A DNA stretch of 64,000 bases from Microbacterium hydrothermale. Lineage in GTDB: Bacteria; Actinomycetota; Actinomycetes; Actinomycetales; Microbacteriaceae. The stretch lies in NCBI RefSeq assembly GCF_004854025.1, contig NZ_STGM01000001.1, positions 496,001-560,000 on the forward strand, written 5' to 3'. The translations under genes and the position numbers were made by a program. Shown one piece after another: positions 57,585 through 64,000 of this stretch (the stretch's first letter is position 1; each line of letters begins with the position of its first letter). The notes below the pieces were generated by a model. It saw only the letters and a list, made by a program, of their open reading frames with translations, was not told the origin of the DNA and made no database searches.

Positions 57585-59288
57585 TCAGCCGCCGAGTGCG
57601 CGCAGCCAGGTGCGACGCGCCTCGAGGGCTTCCGATGCCTGCGCCGCGGCGCGCTTGTCACCGCGGGCCTCGGCGTCGGCGAGCTCGGCCTCGAGCTTGT
57701 CGATCGCGTCGGTGAGCTGACGCGTCATGTCGTTCGCGCGCGCCTTCTGCTCGGGGTCGTTGCGCTTCCAGTCGGCGTCCTCGCGCGTACGCACGCTCTG
57801 CTCGATCTTGCGGAGCTCGTCGTCGAGGGCGCGCTCCTTGTCGCGGGGGAAGATGCGACCGATCTCGTCCCACTGCCGCTGGATCGCGGTGAGCTTCTGA
57901 CGGGCCGTCGCGAGGTTCTTCTCGTCGACGATCGGCGCGGCCTGCTCCAGCAGAGCGCGCTTCTGCTCGATCTTCTCCTTCGAGGCCTCGGCGTCCGCCG
58001 ACTCACGCTCGATGCGCGCGCCGTACAGCGCGTCACCGGCGGCCTTGAAGCGGGCCCACAGCGCGTCGTCGACCTTGCGGCCGGCGCGTCCGGAGGCCTT
58101 CCACGCGTCGAGGAGGTCGCGGTACGCGCCGATGCCGTCTTCGCCGCGCGGGGCCAGGGCCTCGGCCCGCTCGACGAGGCGGGTCTTCGCCTCGCGCGCG
58201 GCCTTGTGCGTCTCGTCGAGGGACGAGAAGAACTCGCGGCGGTGCCGGTCGACGGTCGCACGGGCGTCGCGGAAACGACGCCACAGCTGCTGCGCCGTGG
58301 ACTTCGACAGGCGCGGTCCGTTCTGCTGGTGCGCCTGCCAGCGGTCGAACAGCGCCGCCATGTCGGCCGTCATCTGCTTCCACTGCACCGATTGGGGGTC
58401 GCGCGAGGCGAGGGCCTCTGCCTCCTCGACGATCGCGGTGCGCTCGCGCACGGCCTCCTCGGAAGCCTGCTTCGCGGCGACCGCCTCGGTCTCGCTCGCC
58501 TCGGCGAGCTCGCCCGTGAGGGCGTCGACCCGGGCGATCAGCGCGGCGAGGTCGCCCACCGCGGCAGCACCGTCGAGCTTGGAGCGGAGCGTCTTCGCCG
58601 TGGACCGGAGGTCGGATGCCGATGCACCGCCGCGACGGTGACGGGTCTCGAGAAGCGTCACCTCGCCGGCCAGATCCGCGAACTTGCGCTGGAAGTAGGC
58701 GAGGGCCTCTGCGGGAGTGCCGTCGGGGTACTGGCCCACGACACGCCATCCGTCCGCCTCGCGGACGGAGACCGTGCCCTCGTCGTCGACGCGGCCCCAC
58801 GGCTCGGACACCGTCTTGGACGCCTTCGCGCCGGGGGGAGGACCGGGGATGCGCGCACCCGGAACGGGGCGGGCCGCCGGCTGCGGTGCCGCGGCCGTGT
58901 CGGTGGCGGGCTCCGCCGTGGAGGGCGTCTCGGCGTCCGCGGCATCCGCGGTCTCGTCAGCCGCAGTGGCGGCGTTTGCGTTCGCGGCATCCGCGGTGTC
59001 GGCATCTACGCTGGCGGCGTCCGCGTCCGTGGTCTCGGCGTCCGACGACGCGGTCGCGACCTCGGGCTCGTCGGCCTGCGGCTCGGCGGCGGTGGTCTCC
59101 GCCTCGTCGGCGGGGGCCTCGGCCGGCGTCTCGGCATCCGCCGTGTCGTCGACCGTCTCGGCGTGCGCGGACGCGGGGGCCTCGGCATCCGTCGCGTCGG
59201 CCACGACCTCGGTCGTGGCGGGATCGACCTCGGGGGCGCTCGCGTCGTCGCGCGGGTCGGAGGTCTCGGGGGAGGGAACGGAAGTCAC
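57585..59288 (-). CDS. DUF349 repeat protein
   Basis: A 567-residue cytosolic protein. The first 150 residues are extremely rich in Ala, Asp, Glu and Thr and probably disordered. Then come several DUF349 three-helix repeats with alternating W/F..R and charged residues, such as LAALIARVDALTGELAEASE, WRRFRDARATVDRHRREFF, LWARFKAAGDALYGARI and WDEIGRIFPRDKERALDDEL. The family is widely conserved in actinobacteria near relA and its function is not known. I chose the GTG at 59288 because GAGGTG lies 6 nt upstream; GTG at 59297 is an alternative. Confidence 0.88.
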   Translation of the reverse strand: MTSVPSPETSDPRDDASAPEVDPATTEVVADATDAEAPASAHAETVDDTADAETPAEAPADEAETTAAEPQADEPEVATASSDAETTDADAASVDADTADAANANAATAADETADAADAETPSTAEPATDTAAAPQPAARPVPGARIPGPPPGAKASKTVSEPWGRVDDEGTVSVREADGWRVVGQYPDGTPAEALAYFQRKFADLAGEVTLLETRHRRGGASASDLRSTAKTLRSKLDGAAAVGDLAALIARVDALTGELAEASETEAVAAKQASEEAVRERTAIVEEAEALASRDPQSVQWKQMTADMAALFDRWQAHQQNGPRLSKSTAQQLWRRFRDARATVDRHRREFFSSLDETHKAAREAKTRLVERAEALAPRGEDGIGAYRDLLDAWKASGRAGRKVDDALWARFKAAGDALYGARIERESADAEASKEKIEQKRALLEQAAPIVDEKNLATARQKLTAIQRQWDEIGRIFPRDKERALDDELRKIEQSVRTREDADWKRNDPEQKARANDMTRQLTDAIDKLEAELADAEARGDKRAAAQASEALEARRTWLRALGG

Positions 59289-59431
59289 GGGTAGCACCTC
59301 ATCGCGGCAGGACCGCCTGGGGGAGAAGGACCCTCCGAGCCTAGTACGAGCGGCCGCGCCCTCACAGGACCGAGACGTGCGGCGTCACGCGGGGATGCGC
59401 GGCTCGCGACCCGACGCCTCGGTCGCGTCGA

Positions 59432-59707
59432 TCAGGGCGTCGGCGCGGGCGAGGACGACGGGGCATCCGTCGCGGGAGAGGTCGGGGCAGGGCTCTGCGT
59501 CGGAGCGGGGGCTCCCGGGCCGGCGGCGTAATAGACGGTCTGCGTGGCGATCGCACCCGCGATCACGACCAGACCGATCACGACGGCGAGCACGTTGTCG
59601 CGCCGGCGACGACGCCCCTGGCGCTCGTGCAGCGCCAACCGCACCTGGTAGGCGCGAGCACGTTCCCGCTGCGCCCGCGTCTGCCGGTCTTTCCCGCGCG
59701 TCGCCAC
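59432..59707 (-). CDS. Small single-pass membrane protein, like the anchor of a membrane PPIase
   Basis: A 91-residue protein: a very basic N-terminus (TRAQRERARAYQVRLALHER, GRRRRRDN), one membrane helix (VLAVVIGLVVIAGAIATQTV), then YYAAGPGAPAP and a Pro/Thr/Ser tail. This is the plan of the N-terminal part of actinobacterial cyclophilin-type membrane peptidyl-prolyl isomerases, which lie near relA, but the catalytic domain is absent and no continuation is found downstream in any frame. It may be a stand-alone family. The dioxygenase name sometimes given to such proteins has no support here. Confidence 0.7.
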   Translation of the reverse strand: MATRGKDRQTRAQRERARAYQVRLALHERQGRRRRRDNVLAVVIGLVVIAGAIATQTVYYAAGPGAPAPTQSPAPTSPATDAPSSSPAPTP

Positions 59708-59801
59708 ATCGACCTCCTCCGCCCGTCACCGGGCACCCCGATCCTACAAAGGGCGCCGTCGCGCCTCACCCCGCACGACGACCGGTGTCGGAACCCACGA
59801 T

Positions 59802-59807
59802 TAGCCT
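59802..59807 (+). promoter_or_regulatory. -10 box of leaderless rarA promoter
   Basis: TAGCCT is 6 nt before the GTG at 59814. Confidence 0.5.
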
Positions 59808-59813
59808 GGACGG

Positions 59814-61235
59814 GTGACCCCTTCCTCCGCGCTCTTCCAGGGCCAGACCCCGCTCGCTGTCCGCATGCGGCCGGTGAGTCTCGACGAAGTCGCGGGCCAG
59901 GGTCATCTGCTCCGCCCCGGCTCGCCGCTGGTCACCCTCGCGACCACCGACTCCTCGGCATCCGGATCGGCGGTCTCGGTCATCCTGTGGGGTCCGCCCG
60001 GCACCGGCAAGACCACGCTCGCGCAGGCGATCGCCCGCTCGTCGGGGCGCCGTTTCGTCGAGCTTTCGGCCATCACCGCCGGGGTGAAAGACGTCCGCGA
60101 GGTCATGCAGGAGGCCCTGACCCAGCGCGACCTCTACGGGCAGTCGACCATCCTGTTCCTCGACGAGATCCACCGGTTCACCAAGGCGCAGCAAGACGCG
60201 CTGCTGCCCGGGGTCGAGAACGGCTGGGTCGTGCTGATCGCCGCGACCACCGAGAACCCCTCGTTCTCGGTCATCTCCCCGCTGCTGTCCCGCTCTCTGC
60301 TGCTGACGCTGCGCCCGCTCGGCGACGACGACCTCGGCGCCCTCGTCGACCGCGCCGTGAGCGACCCCCGCGGTCTCGGCGGCCGCGTCGTCCTCGACGA
60401 CGACGCGCGCGCGGCCCTCGTGCGCCTCGCGTCGGGCGACGCCCGCCGTGCTCTGACCGCCCTCGAGGCGGCCGCGTCGGTCGCGGGAGACGATGCCGGA
60501 GCGGTCGGCACGGCGTCGGCGGACAGCGCGTCGGCGGAGCACGACGAAGACGAGGACGAAGACGACGGATCGCCGTTCGTCCTGCCTGAGACCGAGACCC
60601 CCGTCATCACCGCCGACCACATCGCCCAGGCCGTCGACCGCGCGCTGCTGCGCTACGACCGCCAGGGCGACGAGCATTACGACGTGATCAGCGCGTTCAT
60701 CAAGTCGGTGCGCGGATCCGACGCGGATGCCGCGATCCACTACCTGGCGCGGATGATCGAGGCGGGGGAGGACCCGCGCTTCATCGCGCGGCGCCTCGTG
60801 ATCTCGGCCGCCGAAGACATCGGCATGGCCGATCCGCAGGCCCTGCAGATCGCGGTCGCCGCCGCCGACGCCGTCGCCTTCATCGGCATGCCCGAGGGGC
60901 GCATCCCGCTCGCCGAGGCCACGATCTACCTCGCCACCACCGCCAAGTCGAACGCCGCGTACAACGCCATCAACGCCGCGATCGCCGACGTGCGCGCCGG
61001 AGGGTTCGGGCGGGTGCCGATGCATCTGCGCGACGCCCATTACCCGGGGGCCAAGCGACTCGGGCACGGCAAGGGCTACAAGTACGCGCACGACAGCGAG
61101 ATCGGCATCGTCGCCCAGCAGTACCTCCCCGACGAGCTGCGCGGACGCCGGTACTACGAGCCGACCACCCACGGCACGGAGCGCGACGTCTCCGCGCGGC
61201 TCGAGAAGATCCGCCGCATCCTCGACGGCCCGTGA
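59814..61235 (+). CDS. rarA: Replication-associated recombination protein A
   Basis: AAA+ ATPase of the RarA/MgsA/WRNIP1 family that acts at stalled forks. 473 residues: [21 protein letters not shown], Walker [20 protein letters not shown], Walker [21 protein letters not shown], sensor 1 [14 protein letters not shown], and the C-terminal tetramerisation part ([40 protein letters not shown] end). An acidic insert ([10 protein letters not shown]) near residues 243-252 is not typical. GTG is leaderless. Confidence 0.93.
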   Translation: MTPSSALFQGQTPLAVRMRPVSLDEVAGQGHLLRPGSPLVTLATTDSSASGSAVSVILWGPPGTGKTTLAQAIARSSGRRFVELSAITAGVKDVREVMQEALTQRDLYGQSTILFLDEIHRFTKAQQDALLPGVENGWVVLIAATTENPSFSVISPLLSRSLLLTLRPLGDDDLGALVDRAVSDPRGLGGRVVLDDDARAALVRLASGDARRALTALEAAASVAGDDAGAVGTASADSASAEHDEDEDEDDGSPFVLPETETPVITADHIAQAVDRALLRYDRQGDEHYDVISAFIKSVRGSDADAAIHYLARMIEAGEDPRFIARRLVISAAEDIGMADPQALQIAVAAADAVAFIGMPEGRIPLAEATIYLATTAKSNAAYNAINAAIADVRAGGFGRVPMHLRDAHYPGAKRLGHGKGYKYAHDSEIGIVAQQYLPDELRGRRYYEPTTHGTERDVSARLEKIRRILDGP

Positions 61236-61264
61236 GCACCCGGCGGGCACGCAGGGCTCTCTGA

Positions 61265-61419
61265 TACCATGAACCGGCTCGAAACAGGGTTTTCGGGCAT
61301 CCCCTCCTTTCTGTGATCACCATCCGGTGCGCCCCGGCGTGCGCCCCGGACCGGGCGGAAGGGGGCGATACGCCCGCGAGCCGCGAAAGGCGCGGCCGCG
61401 TCATCGGAAGGAGAACTTC
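61265..61419 (+). promoter_or_regulatory. rpsD promoter and leader
   Basis: TACCAT (61265-61270) is a possible -10, giving a leader of about 140 nt. The leader has GC-rich self-complementary stretches, for example GCCGCG/CGCGGC near 61380-61396, and ends in GGAAGGAGA before the GTG at 61420. S4 binds its own leader in other bacteria, so autoregulation is possible. Confidence 0.4.
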
Positions 61420-62049
61420 GTGACCACGAAGTCTCAGGACCGCCGCAAGGTGCGTCTGTCGCGCGCCCTCGGCGTCGCGCTCACCCCCAAGGCCGCCCGC
61501 TACCTCGAGAAGCGTCCCTACGCTCCCGGCGAGCACGGCCGCACCAAGCGCAAGGCCGACAGCGACTACGCCGTCCGTCTGCGTGAGAAGCAGCGTCTGC
61601 GTGAGCAGTACGGCATCCGCGAGAAGCAGCTGCGCATCGCGTTCAACGAGGCCCGCCGCACCGACGGCCTGACCGGTGAGAACCTGGTCGAGCTGCTCGA
61701 GATGCGTCTGGACGCCCTCGTCGTGCGTTCGGGCTTCGCCCGCACCACCGCGCAGGCTCGCCAGCTCGTGGTGCACCGCCACATCATGGTCGACGGCCAG
61801 CTCGTGGACCGCCCGTCGTTCCGCGTGAAGCCGGGCCAGCAGATCCACGTCAAGCCGAAGAGCGAGGGCCTCGAGCCCTTCCAGGTCGCCGCCGCCGGCG
61901 GGCACGCCGAGGTGCTGCCCCCCGTTCCCGGTTACCTCGAGGTCGACCTGTCGACGCTCCAGGCCAAGCTCGTGCGTCGCCCCAAGCGCGCCGAGGTGCC
62001 CGTCACGTGTGACGTGCAGCTCGTCGTCGAGTACTACGCCGCCCGCTGA
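61420..62049 (+). CDS. rpsD: 30S ribosomal protein S4
   Basis: Primary 16S rRNA-binding protein that nucleates the 30S body. 209 residues: SQDRRKVRLSRALGVALTPK, PYAPGEHGRTKRKADSDYAV, REKQRLREQYGIREKQLR, and the S4 RNA-binding domain LEMRLDALVVRSGFARTTAQ with VVHRHIMVDGQLVDRPSF. The zinc-binding cysteines of C+ type S4 are absent, so it is a C- form. A strong GGAAGGAGA precedes the GTG. Encoded apart from the alpha operon, as in other actinobacteria. Confidence 0.97.
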   Translation: MTTKSQDRRKVRLSRALGVALTPKAARYLEKRPYAPGEHGRTKRKADSDYAVRLREKQRLREQYGIREKQLRIAFNEARRTDGLTGENLVELLEMRLDALVVRSGFARTTAQARQLVVHRHIMVDGQLVDRPSFRVKPGQQIHVKPKSEGLEPFQVAAAGGHAEVLPPVPGYLEVDLSTLQAKLVRRPKRAEVPVTCDVQLVVEYYAAR

Positions 62050-62063
62050 TCCCAGCGAGCACA

Positions 62064-62095
62064 CGAAGGGCGTCGGATTCTCCCGGCGCCCTTCG
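62064..62095 (+). terminator. Terminator of rpsD
   Basis: CGAAGGGCG (62064-62072) pairs with CGCCCTTCG (62087-62095), loop of 14 nt, then TCGTT. Confidence 0.65.
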
Positions 62096-62193
62096 TCGTT
62101 CCCGATCGCGCTCTCGCGCGGCCGGATGTCGTTCCCGGTCGAGCTCCCGCGCGGCCGGATGTCGTTCCCGGTCACGCTTTCGCGCGGCCGGAT
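62095..62193. repeat. Three direct 33-bp repeats
   Basis: Units at 62095-62127, 62128-62160 and 62161-62193 each begin GTCGTTCCCG and end CGCGCGGCCGGAT; they differ at a few central positions. A partial fourth unit (GCCCGTCACCGG) follows. The period is exact. The first unit shares its first base with the rpsD terminator stem. No ribosome site or start codon suggests it is translated. Confidence 0.85.
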
Positions 62194-62201
62194 GCCCGTC
62201 A

Positions 62202-62705
62202 CCGGCACAACTCCGGCAGAATCGGCGCGCAGGGCCCCGCAGCGGGCCTATGGCGGACACAATGCAGGAGTTGTGCGCGCGACAGCGCCGCCCGCCCCAC
62301 CATCCGGCCCGACAGCGCGACGAAATCCTGCGCTGTGTCCCACCGCGCGCCCCCACCCGCAGCCGCGGCCGGGCCCGGCGCCCCCTCCCACCGACGGCCC
62401 GCGGCGGCGCCACGACCCGGCACAACTCCGGCAGAACCGGAGCCCGGCCGTGGGCCGCGCGCCGCCACAACGCAGGAGTTGTGCACGCGACACCGCCGCC
62501 GCCCCGCCGTCCGGCCGGACAGAGCGACGAACTCCTGCGCCCTGTCCGACCGCCCCGCCCCACCCGAAGGCGAGCCCGGCGATCCCGCCACCCGGCGGCC
62601 CGCGCCGGCGCCACGCCCCCGGCACAACTCCTGCAGAAACAACGCACGGGGCCCGGCTGCGGGCCGTACGCCGCCATATCGCAGGAGTTGTGCACGCGAC
62701 AGCGC
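62202..62705. repeat. About 208-bp tandem repeat built of inverted CAACTCC-GCAG elements
   Basis: Each unit holds CCGGCACAACTCC-GCAGAA (62202, 62417, 62619), then GCAGGAGTTGTG-CGCGACA about 47-60 bp later (starts near 62264, 62472, 62681), then GACGAAMTCCTGCG (62319 and 62526 regions) inside GACAG/CTGTC flanks. Distances between equal parts are 202-215 bp. CACAACTCCTGC and GCAGGAGTTGTG are exact reverse complements, so each unit can form long hairpins. About two and a half units are present. Open frames across it are very Arg/Pro-rich and unlikely to be genes. Confidence 0.85.
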
Positions 62706-62879
62706 GGGCAGGCGATCGCGGAGGGCGACGCTCGGCGCCGGGGAAGTACGACCCGCGGCGCAATCCACTGTCGGAGGCAGCGGATACGGACCGCACCGGG
62801 CGGCTTCATGCGCCACACAACGGCCGTCGCCTACGATGAAGGATGCCGCGACCGCGGCGTCGCCTCGAGGAAGAAGTCG

Positions 62880-63167
62880 TTGATCGTGAAAAGCCTCTTC
62901 TGGTTCGCGCTGGGGATCGCCGGCGGATTCGTCGCCGCCCATCTCGTCAACAAGGACCCCCGCGGTCAGGAGTTGCTCGCCCAGCTCGACTCCCGGATCG
63001 GGGAATTCACCGACCACATGAGCGACGCCTACCACCAGCAGGAGACCCGCCTGTCGGAGATCATCGACGACGCCAAGGGCGTCACCGCCTCCGCGGTCGA
63101 CCGGGCCTCCGAGGCGATCGGCGACGCCGCCGCCTCCGCGAAGACCGCGGCCTCCTCGACCGACTGA
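62880..63167 (+). CDS. Small membrane-anchored YtxH-like protein
   Basis: A protein of about 95 residues: one N-terminal helix ([20 protein letters not shown]), then a charged helical tail ([39 protein letters not shown]) ending in Ala/Ser/Lys. This resembles YtxH/DUF948-type proteins that regularly lie between rpsD and alaS in actinobacteria. TTG at 62880 has GAGGAAG 6 nt upstream and is my choice; GTG at 62886 is the alternative. A -10-like TACGAT lies at 62832-62837, so the leader is about 37 nt. Function unknown. Confidence 0.75.
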   Translation: MIVKSLFWFALGIAGGFVAAHLVNKDPRGQELLAQLDSRIGEFTDHMSDAYHQQETRLSEIIDDAKGVTASAVDRASEAIGDAAASAKTAASSTD

Positions 63168-63180
63168 CCTCCCCGGCATC

Positions 63181-63203
63181 CCGCCCCCGAAGACCGGGGG
63201 CGG
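63181..63203 (+). terminator. GC hairpin before alaS
   Basis: CCGCCCCCG (63181-63189) and CGGGGGCGG (63195-63203) form a 9-bp stem with a 5-nt loop. There is no T run, and alaS starts 28 bp later, so it may attenuate rather than terminate. Confidence 0.45.
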
Positions 63204-63231
63204 CCATCGCACGCCCACGGAAAGACCCGCC

Positions 63232-64000
63232 ATGAAAACCGCCGAGATCGCCCAGCGCTTCCTCGACTTCTTCGAGAAGAAGAACCACACGATCGTCCCG
63301 TCGGCCTCGCTCGTCACCGACGATCCGGCCCTGCTGTTCACCGTGGCGGGCATGGTGCCCTTCATCCCGTACCTGAGCGGTGTCGTTCCCCCGCCCTACC
63401 CGCGGGCCGCGGACGTGCAGAAGTGCATCCGCACCAACGACATCGAAGAGGTCGGCAAGACCCCGCGCCACGGCACCTTCTTCCAGATGCTGGGCAACTG
63501 GTCGTTCGGCGATTACTTCAAGGAGGACGCGATCCGCTTCGCGTGGGAACTCCTCACCGCGCCGGAGTCCGAGGGCGGCCTGGCCTTCGACCCGAAGGAC
63601 CTCTGGGTCACCGTCTACGAAGAGGATGACGAGGCGCACGACCTCTGGCTGAAGCTGAGCACCCTGCCCGAAGACCGCATCCAGCGTCTCGGCAAGGACA
63701 CCAACTACTGGTCGACGGGTCTTCCGGGCCCCGCGGGCCCCTGCTCGGAGATCTTCTTCGACCGCGGCCCGGACTACGGCATCGACGGGGGCCCCGCCAC
63801 CGACGACGACCGCTACGTCGAGATCTGGAACCTCGTGTTCATGCAGTACGAGATCACGAACGTGCGCTCGAAGTACGACTTCGACATCGTCGGCGAACTC
63901 CCCGCGAAGAACATCGACACCGGCATGGGCCTCGAGCGCATCGCGTTCATCAAGCAGGGCGTCGACAACATGTACGAGACCGACCAGGTGCGCCCCGTGC
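63232..64000 (+). CDS. alaS: Alanyl-tRNA synthetase, N-terminal part (runs off the window)
   Basis: Class II synthetase for tRNA-Ala; about 256 residues are present of an expected 880 or so. The catalytic domain is clear: [108 protein letters not shown] and [16 protein letters not shown] at 63232 lies after GGAAAGAC, a weak ribosome site. The tRNA-recognition, editing and C-Ala domains are outside the window. No T-box is visible. Confidence 0.96.
   Translation, partial: MKTAEIAQRFLDFFEKKNHTIVPSASLVTDDPALLFTVAGMVPFIPYLSGVVPPPYPRAADVQKCIRTNDIEEVGKTPRHGTFFQMLGNWSFGDYFKEDAIRFAWELLTAPESEGGLAFDPKDLWVTVYEEDDEAHDLWLKLSTLPEDRIQRLGKDTNYWSTGLPGPAGPCSEIFFDRGPDYGIDGGPATDDDRYVEIWNLVFMQYEITNVRSKYDFDIVGELPAKNIDTGMGLERIAFIKQGVDNMYETDQVRPV

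Noticed and set aside
62202..62705. CRISPR array
   Set aside because: Repeat spacing is about 208 bp, units are conserved over most of their length and repeats alternate in orientation. No cas gene is present.
62250..62870. Overlapping open frames through the repeat array
   Set aside because: All three frames are open because stop codons are rare at this GC content; the translations repeat with the DNA units and are Arg/Pro-rich. Only the end of one frame, from 62880, encodes a credible protein.

Overview
This is a chromosomal segment of a high-GC actinobacterium, almost certainly Microbacteriaceae and most like Microbacterium. The reasons are the conserved actinobacterial set (sigA with a Lys/Ala-rich and acidic N-terminus, sepH, DUF4193, DUF3093, DUF3710, DUF3159, DUF3000), small proteins I associate with Microbacteriaceae, GAC/CTC/GCG-type codon use, and many leaderless start codons. 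I see no insertion sequence, prophage or CRISPR array. Gene content is mostly housekeeping, densely packed with many 4-bp ATGA/GTGA overlaps.

Layout: 1-5 kb holds the 5' end of lpdA, pepA, a PAC2 protein, the primary sigma factor and a CofE-like ligase. 5.2-8 kb holds an ATP-grasp protein facing two alanine-racemase-like genes, each missing what the other keeps. 8-18.2 kb holds topoisomerase ParE/ParC, a phosphodiesterase, sepH, DUF4193, DUF3093, dut, DUF3710 and DUF3159. 18.2-23.3 kb holds aconitase behind a strong palindromic operator, then dxs. 23.5-28.7 kb holds a beta-oxidation pair (FadJ-type protein and thiolase), RNase D and DUF3000. 28.8-35.7 kb holds an alpha/beta hydrolase, SufE and a sulfurtransferase, ZapE, an ammonium transporter with a GlnR-like box, and a frameshifted PemK/MazF-family gene coupled to an unknown gene. 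35.7-36.3 kb is a tRNA cluster (Val-CAC on minus; Gly, Cys, Val-GAC on plus), followed by about 0.5 kb without a recognisable gene. 37-43.7 kb holds two PPOX-fold proteins, a small unknown protein, an ion transporter, thrS, a HIT protein and two tandem paralogous lipoproteins. 43.7-47.5 kb is a complete vitamin B6 locus (pdxY, pdxR, pdxS, pdxT). 48.2-57 kb is yebC-ruvCAB-yajC-secDF-relA, with a LexA-like box before ruvA. 57-64 kb holds a DUF349 protein, a truncated-looking membrane protein, rarA, rpsD, a repeat-packed intergenic region, a small membrane protein and the start of alaS.

Most interesting points: (1) the split alanine-racemase-like pair, predicted to form one active site from two defective halves; (2) two genome-scale sequence signals inside ordinary genes: GGGGGAG, found about thirty times on the given strand and once on the other whichever way genes run, and GGATGCC/GGCATCC, which appears to override normal codon choice; (3) a complex direct and inverted repeat array between rpsD and alaS; (4) a coherent set of leaderless promoters, including two divergent promoters with overlapping -10 boxes. 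All family names come from reading the sequence; no database search was run.
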